Shown: piece after piece, positions 56,019 to 64,000 of the stretch | How the letters are laid out: every line of letters starts with the position of its first letter | How positions within the stretch are numbered: the stretch's first letter is position 1 | DNA from: Stagonosporopsis chrysanthemi | Lineage: Eukaryota; Ascomycota; Dothideomycetes; Pleosporales; Didymellaceae | DNA: 64,000 bases | Assembly (NCBI GenBank): GCA_022560025.1 | Contig: JAFISE010000002.1 | Coordinates: forward strand, 186,001 to 250,000 | Direction: 5' to 3' | Notes under the pieces: generated by a model | The model's input: only the letters and a program-made list of their open reading frames with translations | What the model was told of the DNA's origin: nothing | The model's database searches: none | Translations under genes and position numbers: made by a program

Positions 56019-58867
56019 TAGGGTAAATGCAGAACACGTGCAAGTTGAACAATACCACCGCCTGGAGGCTGCAGAAGAACAACAAAGCTAGACAGTATCG
56101 CTCGACAAGAATGTTCGACAGATCTCATTTCGAGAGTCAGAGAGGGTCAGGTACTTTCTTACAATTTTTCTATCGACAATAGTTTCCTTACAACTAGTCA
56201 TTCACTTTGGAATTTCGAGAATGATTGGTCGGCCCTGCATCATCACAATGCGCTTCACTACACCTCTCTACGTTAAAAGAAGCGAGACAGGGGTTCTGGA
56301 CCCAGGCTGCGGGGACCAGTAGAAAGACAGAAATTTGTTGGAAACTGTAAGATGGAGGCGTGCCCAGGGCGATCTCGGCCTTGCACCAGGTCATTGGGTT
56401 CACAATGGAGGGAAAGCCAATCAGATTGCAGATAGGGGTAGGGATGTTATACTTATCAGTCTCTGCACCTTAATGAAGTAATGAATATTCTACAAAAATA
56501 TGAAGACCTACGTTGCTACTTGTTGAGCAGAAATGTGGTTCAGATAAAGATAAAAAGGTCCTGCCCAAGGCCGTCTGTCATGTGTCAATAGCTGTCAAAG
56601 GTACGCCACTGATCCAGGCAAGGGCTGACTTCTTGTCATTGGAGGCTCGTATTCGCTTTGAAAAGCTATGATGCATAATCTCTCTACCTAGGTAGACCGT
56701 GCGCTTGAGGCGGGTCACCCCAATGTCTCGGAACCTAGAGAGGCTTGTACCACCGCCAGAGTTTGGATTGAGCTGCGTGCATGTTGCATGTGCATTGCAA
56801 CACCACTTAAAATATGTTGGCCAATGCCTTCTTAGTGTGTCTGCTCTTTGTACTACAGCGTCTCAACGCGGGCCGGAAATTCCTCCTGATATCTCAAGCG
56901 GTGTAGCTGCGCGAAAGCCGCTACCATATCCCATCCACAGTTCAAGAAAAACTGCCCGCAAAGCGGATTAGCAATCTGAGCTCTTCTGAGAGTGGTACTG
57001 TATCGGTCGACTGATATTTTGCTCCAATCGTTTTTGCGATGCGTGTCATGTACATGTCCAGCGTCGAAACTAGGGTGTGTTGCACAGCATCGTGATATCG
57101 GATCGGCATAAAGCCCTGCATCGCCTTTGGAGACCACAAAACGCATCAGATCAGCATCATGATCATGATTTTCATGATCAAACCTCACAATGCGGTCATA
57201 CTCGTGACGAGGGTAGACCAGTCTGTAGGGATCTTGGCGACATGATCGAGGAATGCACTGACGACTTTTCGAGCCTTGTGCATGTGCCCATTGCAATGGC
57301 GTCTCAAAAAAGCTTCTGCACCTTTCTTGTCGGTGCCAGGGATATTCGCACGAAAATTGGCAAAAATACGAGCTATGATATTAATAATAGTCTCGCTTCG
57401 ATTAGTGCTAGAGTAACGGACACGACGATTTACTTGATCTCAAAAGTCAGCCTTGCGCAGCTCAACGATTTCCTGTATCATCGAGCTGTCAAAAGAGCAC
57501 TCTCTTTTCACCTCAAGAGATATCCATTAGCACGATATTATGTCATAACAATGCTTCGGCTTTGCTGTTCTTGCAGTCTATGCCTGCTTGGGTCTTTGCC
57601 TTAGCCTCACTCTTCGGCTTCGTCTCCATCTCCAGGAGGGGCGGGACAGAGTGGGCGAACCAAATCAGCGTTGTCTTGACAAGGGATCTGGCCGACTGCC
57701 AGCGTGAGAAAGCCAAACATGTTGTGCGAGGAAGCCAAACATGGTGTGCCGCAGGAGGTGGTTTAGTAAGGGGCGTTGCAGTGGTCTTCAGCGCGCCCTT
57801 TATATAGACTGCAACTTGGTGCGGTGGCTGTGGATTGGATGGGATTTTAATTTACGTCGGGTGAGCGAGCCTCTAGCTACGCCAGCCTTCCATGGGTCAT
57901 TGGTCGATGTGTGGAGCAGTGAGGGACTCGGGGGCTGCAACCCCTAGCTGTCTCCGAGCACAGATTATATACAAGGTAAAGTGATCGCAGCAAAGTTTCT
58001 CAGTCATGTGTCAACTCCCATCGCCAGTCGTGTGAGTGACACTAGTGCCCGTTGATGCAGGGTATCTTTTTTCTATGAAAGTTCAGTCAAAGCTATTCTC
58101 TGCCAGAAGTGCCCGCGAGGTCATTCAATTAAATGCTAAGGAAAAGCGGATCAGAGAAACAGAGTGGAATAAAACAAAGGAAAGTGTAGTTTTATCATAC
58201 CATTCGAATCCTCCTGGGCCGCGCCTATAGGGTACCAACGTCCGGCCTGGGTTATGCAGGCGTTACCTTAACATTGCAGCTGTCGATCGTTCACAGCCAC
58301 CACGGCCGCGCATAAACCGCTCTTGTGGCAGCCCAGAGATCCTTGATCTTATTGTTCACCGCTGGAAGGCCGGGCGGTCGTTCAATCAGTGGCCCCTCAG
58401 AGATCCTATTGGCCCGCCCACGAATGCGGAAGAAGGGCGACAATACATCGCCCGGCTTCCAGAGTCGCCTTGTGACTTCGCAGATTTGTTAGATACAATT
58501 GGGCTTCACGCGTGCATCTGCACGGGATAACTACCCGCCTGTCCCGCTGTCTGTACAGCGAGCCACTATAATATCCTATCATCACATTAAAGCGTAAAGA
58601 CGTCACCTCCTGAATATAGTCAGATTAGCTGCTTCATATCATATTGATCTTTTATCTCGGCAGCACTTAGTCATCTGTGTCTGTCGTGTACCCCGAATCA
58701 CCGTACATCTCCTCGTTGCCAGAGTAGCCATTCCAGTCTGCCGGCTCCTCTGTGAACACCACCTTGAACTCAAGTTAGTTACGTGTTCATGTTCTAAATT
58801 TGTCTGATGGGTGATTACTATCACGTTCATGAGCAGATCGTCCCTCAACCTTAAGCTCTTTACAGCC

Positions 58868-59275
58868 TCAGAAAGCCACTCTGCGTGCCCGACGAGCTAC
58901 GATCTTCTCACTCCCGCTACCCTGCTGCTCTTCAAGACGCTTTCTCTTAAAGTATAGATTAGGAGGCATGACATGAAAGTAGTTCATCAGTTCTCCTTCC
59001 TCTGCGTGAGACTTCTCGAGGATGAAGATGTTGATGCGTTTGCTGAATACCCTTTTTAACCCCATTACAGCGACCTGAAATGTCCTGTCATCGTGAATTA
59101 AGTGTGGTGTTTGTTCTGAGTCTGGGAGACTGCACCAAACAGAGTGTGTATTGAGATCAAGCTAAATTCCATCCTGTAATGAAGCGACGAGGTTGTTGTG
59201 AGACAGATCTTCCATAGCGACATCGTCTGGGGTGGTGTTGCTGTTATTTTTCTTGACGACGTCGCTCATGGCCAT
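58868..59275 (-). pseudogene. Possible degenerate minus-strand coding fragment
   Basis: From the ATG at 59275 (a second one is at 59269) a single frame reads MAMSDVVKKNNSNTTPDDVA, then EDLSHNNLVASLQDGI. It is broken by one TAG, then runs on as LDLNTHSVWCSLPDSEQ, FQVAVMGLKRVFSKRIN, EEGELMNYFHVMPPNLYFKR and stops at 58868. Nearly 135 codons with only one stop and normal amino-acid balance, in an AT-rich area, suggest a decayed gene. No family recognised. An antisense frame on the plus strand (59198-59416) is the alternative. Confidence 0.3.
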
Positions 59276-59622
59276 CGTTCTGACAACGACAATGAACTGA
59301 TGTTGCTGCCGCCGCAGTCATTGAAGAAGTTTGCGTCAAAGTCAATGCACTCTCGCTACGCGTCTAATCGCTACATGGACACTGAGTACAACGACCTTTG
59401 GATGCTCGAAGATTAAATCTTATAGTAAGTATATTGCCTTGCGTTTATATCTATGTGACACACTCCTGCCTATACGAAGAACCTCGTTTCTTTTAAGAGA
59501 TCGTTTGGGTAAACGATAGATCCCTAATTTGGCTACAACTCCCACAACAAACCCACTAAATCTCTTTGTGCGGACATGTAGTGTTTACTGCTCTCTATTC
59601 TCTAGGCTATTGAAGCTAAGTT

Positions 59623-59985
59623 TCAGTTGTATTCTGCAGTAATTGTGCGTGCACCAAAGATTGAGTGAGGGCTCTGTGGGGACGCTTCAATTACCGAGCC
59701 CTCGTCGTCGGTGTCCGCGATGACCAAACTCTGACCGCATCTCACTATCGATGTGACGGATGTAGAGCGACTGCCCTGGACGTGTCCTTTTGGCATAGTC
59801 GCCACTTCGAACGGCTCTTGAAGGAGCTCGCGGACGGCAGGTACAATAGAGAGTTGGCCCCTCTCTCCGTCTTTCAGAAGACCCATCTCAATGCGACGGC
59901 GAATTGCGGCAGACCAAGTGTCAAAGTATTCACTAAGGGTCTGCTTATAAGTGCTTTGGTACCTGTCAGCGGACTTGACTGAAAT
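59623..59985 (-). CDS. Possible 3' exon of an unrecognised gene
   Basis: An open minus-strand frame reads SADRYQSTYKQTLSEYFDT, then WSAAIRRRIEMGLLKDGERG, QLSIVPAVRELLQEPFEV, and ends at 59623. Composition and helix-like charge pattern look coding, and a TTTCAG acceptor sits at about 59979-59984. Upstream, a fragment LLKAEDKLYRTWCFAVFAG (about 60000-60060) is in another frame. I could not join these into a full gene with good introns. It could be a real multi-exon gene or a pseudogene. Function unknown. Confidence 0.32.
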   Translation of the reverse strand: MSVKSADRYQSTYKQTLSEYFDTWSAAIRRRIEMGLLKDGERGQLSIVPAVRELLQEPFEVATMPKGHVQGSRSTSVTSIVRCGQSLVIADTDDEGSVIEASPQSPHSIFGARTITAEYN

Positions 59986-61083
59986 TTAGGAAAGAGATAT
60001 GGACCCTGCAAAGACGGCAAAGCACCAAGTGCGGTAGAGCTTGTCCTCCGCTTTTAGTAGTGTCTTATGTTCAATGTACCTGTCAGGACTGGAGCTCAGA
60101 GCCCACAGACGATATCCGATCTGATCAGACGTTGGCACGATAGCTGAGCACTGTATGCAGTCTCTGCTGCTGTCCGCGGTCGGGTGGAAGGGCGACGAGT
60201 AAGCCCCTGTTTCGCAGTTCGAAGACGCCGCCTCTCGTGTGTCCTTTCATTTGGTGTTCGCATTTCATTTGCAATCATACATTCAGCTCTCCAGTCCTGG
60301 GCTCGCTGGACTTTGATGAAGTCAGAGTGTGATAGCTTGCTGAATGGCACGCTGGCAGGAATGATAGATTGCTTGGGCATCGTTGATCCGTTGCATATAG
60401 TGAGCTGCAGTTGAAGTCAGGCGTGCAAAGCTGATGGTTGGACTGGCCAAGAAGAGCTATCAAGCCAGGTCCGCGCCCACCCGCCGACGTCGTAGTAGAC
60501 CTGATGGGCACACTTGACTCGAAACACGCCGTACTATCGTCCGCGCTCATCGAAACAAAAGGAAGTCTGGAGCTACTCGTGGAGCTTTCCATTGTACCGA
60601 AGTCACACAGAAGGATGACCTTGCATCTGCCTTGGGTAAATCGGAGTACAGAATCGACCATGGACCCCTACTGTCTACCCTGCTCTTCAACATTACCAGT
60701 GTCATGATCTACCCGTTCAAACCACACATGGCTCTTTCGCCCACTGGAGGGCTGCCTACGATGCCATGTCCTGATGGTTCGCCGATGCGCAGCCTGCTGA
60801 ACCTGAATCCGGATATTCAGATCGAAAAGCCACTTCGATGGCATAATGTGGCAGAAGTATAGGATTTGACGTGAAGGGAGTTGGTGTGCATAGTGACACA
60901 CTGAACGACTAGGTAGACGCACCTGCTTGGCTGGGGCTGTGCGCGATGTTTTCCTTTGTTTGAGAGACAGGATACAACAAAATCGAGTCATGCTCTCGTG
61001 CTCGGTTGATGAGTGGTTCACCGCCTCGTTCGCCAACCATAGCGTGCTTGGCTCAATCTGACGCTAAGCTATTTACGTACATA

Positions 61084-61091
61084 GAAGCTTC
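61084..61091 (+). promoter_or_regulatory. Candidate heat-shock element
   Basis: GAAGCTTC is a head-to-tail inverted nGAAnnTTCn unit about 320 bp before the Hsp20 start and 150 bp before its TATA box. A single two-unit site is weak. Support comes only from the gene it precedes. Confidence 0.3.
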
Positions 61092-61236
61092 CCGCTGCAT
61101 CCCCAAAGATCTCGTAGCATCACCAAGCAACGAGAACCGCCCCCAGCTTTCCAGCACCATCCGTCTTCTTACGGAAGTTGTCTTTCAAATCAGAGATTCG
61201 CAATCAAGTTGCTGCCTGCAGTACCGCCACTATGGA

Positions 61237-61242
61237 TATAAA
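61237..61242 (+). promoter_or_regulatory. TATA box of the Hsp20 gene
   Basis: TATAAA in GGATATAAAATCCC, about 165 bp upstream of the ATG at 61403, as expected for an inducible heat-shock gene with a longer leader. Confidence 0.5.
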
Positions 61243-61402
61243 ATCCCTGCACGCGACTCTTCTAGGGCCCATCATCAGTTCCAAAGATCTCCAGTACTAC
61301 ACTCTATCTACCGGATCGCCAGCTTCCCTCAAGCCTCATTGAGCCCTCGCTATACTCTTCACGCAAAACAAAGCGCGTCCAATCATACTCGAACTGCCAC
61401 AA

Positions 61403-62569
61403 ATGGCTTACATCCTCACACCACGCTTTGCACAAGCCTACCAGGCACCGCAGTGCAACCCGTTCGGCTTCTACGCCCCTTCATGCCAGCCCGCTTACGG
61501 TTACCGCACCGTCCAAAGGTCCCCGCCACAGCATGAGCCACAGCCCCAGCGTTCGCCCTTTGCCAGCTTCTTCAGCCAGCTCGATAAACTAGTCGGCGAG
61601 ATCGACCGCGAGTCGCAGCGCCAGGCACAAGTCAAGGCTCAGCGCGAGGCTCAACAGGCAGCACGAATCAAGGCTGCGCGCGAAGCATACCAGGCACACG
61701 TCGAGGCTCAACGCGCAGCCTATCGCCAACGCCAGGCTGAGATCGAGGCGCACATCGCCGCTCAACGCGAAGCACACCGACAGCGACAGCTCCGCAAGCG
61801 CGCGTTCAGGGCAGAATTCGCCGTCACCCAGGTCGAGCAGGGTTGGCAGGTTGACGCTGAACTTCCCGGCTTCGAGCAGGAGAACATCAGCATTGAGCTC
61901 ACGGACGAGAACACTTTGAAGATTGCCGGCAACACCCAGTGGGGCGCAAAGCCTCGTGTTGAATCTCGCCCAGAAGCAGAAGCCATGCCTGCAGTAGAGT
62001 CATCTACTGAGGAAGCTCTCGAGCAAACAACCGAAGAGTCAGCGGACGAGAAGATGGAGGACATCACGCTTGAGCCTGCTGCAGACCTTCAATCGACGAT
62101 TGAGGCTGCCACCGACTCCACCGAGATCGATTCAGTCCGTCCGGGAACACCAGCAAGCGACACGTCCTCGCGCAAATCGTACCAGCCTACTGTTGAAGAC
62201 GACTTTGAAGACCTCGGCCCAGAAGCATCCACACTCTTCTCCACACAATCTACATCCGCTACAACGTCTGAGCCCAGGGGCAAGGCGAAGGTCGTCGAGC
62301 CTGTTGAGAACGAGGAGGCCGCTGAAGATCCTGAAGTTTCGATCCCCATCGAGACCGCGATTTTGCCGCAGCCTCAGCGCGAAGTTGCTGCACCACATCA
62401 GCAAGAGCAGGACGAAGAAGAGCGCTTACATGGGTCGTTCGAGCGCACTTACAGGTTCCCCGAGCGCATTGATGTCAGCAACGTCAGCGCTACCTTGAAG
62501 GAGGGCGTGCTCAGGATTACTGTGCCGAGGGCGCAGGCTCAGCCGGCTAGGAGGATCGTTATCTTGTAA
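61403..62569 (+). CDS. Small heat-shock protein (Hsp20/alpha-crystallin) with split domain
   Basis: Intronless, 388 residues, far longer than the usual 150-250 of Hsp20. The Pro/Tyr/Gln-rich N-terminus starts MAYILTPRFAQAYQ. Residues about 70-132 are a charged Ala/Gln/Arg helix built from AQREA-like units (AQREAQQAARIKAAREAYQA). The alpha-crystallin domain begins at about 132 (FRAEFAVTQVEQGWQVDAEL, PGFEQENISIEL) and stops at KIAGNTQWG (about 176). An acidic disordered insert of about 166 residues follows. The domain then finishes with GSFERTYRFPERIDVSNVSA and LKEGVLRITVPRA. The IVIL ending is an IxI-like motif. It should act as an ATP-independent holdase, similar in layout to yeast Hsp42. A TATA box and a weak HSE lie upstream. 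Confidence 0.87.
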   Translation: MAYILTPRFAQAYQAPQCNPFGFYAPSCQPAYGYRTVQRSPPQHEPQPQRSPFASFFSQLDKLVGEIDRESQRQAQVKAQREAQQAARIKAAREAYQAHVEAQRAAYRQRQAEIEAHIAAQREAHRQRQLRKRAFRAEFAVTQVEQGWQVDAELPGFEQENISIELTDENTLKIAGNTQWGAKPRVESRPEAEAMPAVESSTEEALEQTTEESADEKMEDITLEPAADLQSTIEAATDSTEIDSVRPGTPASDTSSRKSYQPTVEDDFEDLGPEASTLFSTQSTSATTSEPRGKAKVVEPVENEEAAEDPEVSIPIETAILPQPQREVAAPHQQEQDEEERLHGSFERTYRFPERIDVSNVSATLKEGVLRITVPRAQAQPARRIVIL

Positions 62570-62857
62570 GATGCGCGGACTGCATTGTATGGGTGGAAGC
62601 GATGCACAATAGTAATGGGGATATATGCATGGAACGGAGTTACTGAATAGATATGTTACGATACTCAGATATCAATAATGCGCATTTACGTTCTAGTTTT
62701 TAGCCTTTGATCGTTTATACATGCTTGCCAACATGATTACATTATCGTGATGATACATCGCTGAAGCGGCTCATCTTACCTCGCGTTCCCATAACCACCT
62801 CAAAGCCATTTCATATGCATGTTATACGTTATCCATGACCCATTCATAGACCTTGCT

Positions 62858-64000
62858 CTACGCAAGACCCATAACCACGAGGCCCAGCGCATTAACCACT
62901 CCCCATCCCCACTTCCCTCCATCCCTTGATATAGCACCGCCTGTGAACTCCGTGGGAGCAGGTCCCGTCCCTGTCGCACTACTGGTACCCTCACTCTCGT
63001 CGTCTGACTCAGTAGGCATGGCAGTAGGCAAAGTCACGATCTGAGTCGTGCTCTCACCCGCGACCTCGACCACAGTCGCTACGCTTGTGCCCGAAGTCAC
63101 AACGGTGGCGATAACTGTCTGGCCCTCGACTACCGTCGTGGAGCCCAGCTCGAGTGTCTCGCTGTTGGGCAGCACAATGCCCTCGCTGGATGCAGAGGGG
63201 GCTTCGATTGTGAGGACTTGTGTACCGAGCGTGACTGGGACGACAGGGGGTTGCTGTTGGCTCTTGGTGGGCGCCGCAACGGGCAGCGTAACCGTTGTAC
63301 CGTCGACCACGACGAGAGGCGGCGCGGTGGGCTGTACTACGGCAACTGTAGACGTGGTGCCGTCGCCGATCACAACGGGGGCGGTGGCATCACTGACAGG
63401 AACCACGGGACTGGGAACAGAAATTACAACGCCTGAGATGGTGGTCTGCTGGCCAGGGTTGAGGGTTTGGTCGCCGGGAAGCACTACAGCGCCGGGATTA
63501 GGGGTGCTTGTCTGGCCGCTACCGGCGGGGGGAGTGTCGTCGGTCGAGGAAACATCGTCGGTTGGGGCAGCGGTTGGTACAGGCACTGGAATGATTGGGA
63601 AGGGAAGTGGTGGGGTGCTGCTCGAAGCCACTGGGCCTGCTGGCGGAGAGATGGGATCTGAGGGCACAGGTGGCGAGCCACCAGACTCTGCTGGTGGCTG
63701 AGTGTTTCCTGGCGCAGAAGGATTGGCAATGCCGCTAGATGGCTGGTTGCCAGCGGTTGTTGAATCGGGATTAGGTGGCGCCTGAGTGTTCTGTGGTGGT
63801 GCTTCTGTATTCTCGGGTGGTGTCTCTGTGTTCTGCGGCGGTTCCTGGGAGTTCTGTGGCGGTGTCTGTGTGTTCTCGGGTGGTGAAGGCGGTTCGACGA
63901 TAGTGCTCGATGGAGGATTTATCGGTTCTGTTGGCTCAGGGTCCGAAGGCGACTGTGTCGTTGGCGGCGTCTCGGGTTCGTTCGGGGTCGAAGTTGGTTG
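62858..64000 (-). CDS. Pro/Thr/Val-rich surface protein, C-terminal part (runs off right edge)
   Basis: Open minus-strand frame entering at the right edge and ending TGA/TAG-type at 62858; 380 residues are visible and the N-terminus lies outside. The visible start is Pro/Thr/Glu/Gln-rich with a 7-residue repeat of PPxNTxT type. Then come Ala/Val/Thr-rich modules, each with a short VLPGDQTLNPGQQTTISG or VLPNSETLELGSTTVVEG segment, a pattern of fungal wall proteins. The end, GKWGWGVVNALGLVVMGLA, is a hydrophobic C-terminus after small residues, so a GPI-anchor signal is likely. Function unknown; adhesin or structural wall protein is inferred from composition. Confidence 0.75.
   Translation of the reverse strand, partial: QPTSTPNEPETPPTTQSPSDPEPTEPINPPSSTIVEPPSPPENTQTPPQNSQEPPQNTETPPENTEAPPQNTQAPPNPDSTTAGNQPSSGIANPSAPGNTQPPAESGGSPPVPSDPISPPAGPVASSSTPPLPFPIIPVPVPTAAPTDDVSSTDDTPPAGSGQTSTPNPGAVVLPGDQTLNPGQQTTISGVVISVPSPVVPVSDATAPVVIGDGTTSTVAVVQPTAPPLVVVDGTTVTLPVAAPTKSQQQPPVVPVTLGTQVLTIEAPSASSEGIVLPNSETLELGSTTVVEGQTVIATVVTSGTSVATVVEVAGESTTQIVTLPTAMPTESDDESEGTSSATGTGPAPTEFTGGAISRDGGKWGWGVVNALGLVVMGLA
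63774..63896 (-). repeat. 21-bp tandem coding repeat (PPxNTxT)
   Basis: About five to six imperfect 21-bp units within the edge gene. On the minus strand they read PPENTQT, PPQNSQE, PPQNTET, PPENTEA, PPQNTQA and a degenerate PPNPDS. Copies differ mainly at third positions. Likely to vary in copy number. Confidence 0.8.

Larger units (their letters stand above)
56019..61402. other. 5.4 kb gene-poor region with coding-like fragments
   Basis: No intact gene could be built. At least three minus-strand pieces read like protein with stops or frame changes (about 56942-57300, 58868-59275, 59623-60100). The region from 58000 to 59500 is AT-rich compared with the window. A CTACCTAGGTAG palindrome is at 56684-56695, and a TGATCATGA-TTT-TCATGATCA inverted repeat is at 57160-57180. 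It may be an old mobile-element or gene graveyard, but no transposase, LTR or terminal repeats were recognised. Confidence 0.5.

Noticed and set aside
57160..57180. TGATCATGA-TTT-TCATGATCA inverted repeat as a terminator or mobile-element end
   Set aside because: 9-bp arms in isolation, no partner copy in the window, and it lies inside a coding-like fragment (HENHDHD).
1..64000. tRNA, rRNA, CRISPR or intact transposon
   Set aside because: Scanned by eye for B-box-like GGTTCGAAT, long terminal repeats, transposase motifs and regularly spaced repeats; nothing convincing. A tRNA or covariance search would settle it.

Overview
The window is nuclear DNA of a filamentous ascomycete (Pezizomycotina), most likely a Dothideomycete. 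The evidence is many genes split by 45-60 nt GT-AG introns, often with CTAAC/CTGAC-like branch points, and a purely fungal gene set: Arg8, Rmt2, Ipi1, Ubp6, Rec8, WSC proteins and a GT2 of the filamentous-growth type. Class-level placement is inference. No rRNA or tRNA gene, CRISPR array or intact transposon was recognised.

Layout. 0-20.5 kb is dense housekeeping DNA: acetylornithine aminotransferase (ARG8), an NmrA/isoflavone-reductase-like oxidoreductase, arginine methyltransferase RMT2, a four-exon DUF262 (GmrSD/ParB-like) protein, ribosome-biogenesis factor IPI1, a roadblock/LC7 protein, a broken DUF1348 (NTF2-like) gene, a peroxisomal-type peroxiredoxin, Arp2/3 subunit ARPC4, deubiquitinase UBP6, meiotic kleisin REC8, a CYTH/thiamine-triphosphatase and an Mpv17/PMP22 membrane protein. 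20.5-31.3 kb holds a type II membrane GH16 glucanase, a GT2 glycosyltransferase with a 2.7 kb upstream gap, and a D-threonine-aldolase-type PLP enzyme. 33.8-41.5 kb holds a Ser-rich unknown, a divergent pair for mitochondrial sulfide oxidation (persulfide dioxygenase-like plus sulfide:quinone oxidoreductase), a protein with a CRIB-like motif and an MDR enoyl-reductase-like enzyme. 42.1-43.8 kb is a cytochrome P450 pseudogene. 46.3-52.8 kb holds two secreted cell-wall-active enzymes: a copper radical oxidase with five WSC domains and a pectin methylesterase. An aquaporin follows, then 5.4 kb of gene-poor DNA with coding-like fragments, a small heat-shock protein with a split alpha-crystallin domain, and at the right edge the C-terminal part of a Pro/Thr-rich wall-type surface protein.

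Functional links. The sulfide pair is the clearest gene partnership: SQR makes persulfide from H2S and the dioxygenase oxidises it, and the two share a roughly 0.55 kb promoter region. ARPC4/UBP6 and IPI1/roadblock are also divergent pairs with short shared promoters. GH16, GT2, the WSC oxidase, the pectinesterase and the edge protein all concern the cell surface or plant wall. The two definite pseudogenes each carry several independent lesions. No completely novel multi-gene system is evident. The most unusual items are the eukaryotic DUF262 protein, the decaying genes, the split Hsp20 and the CRIB-like orphan.
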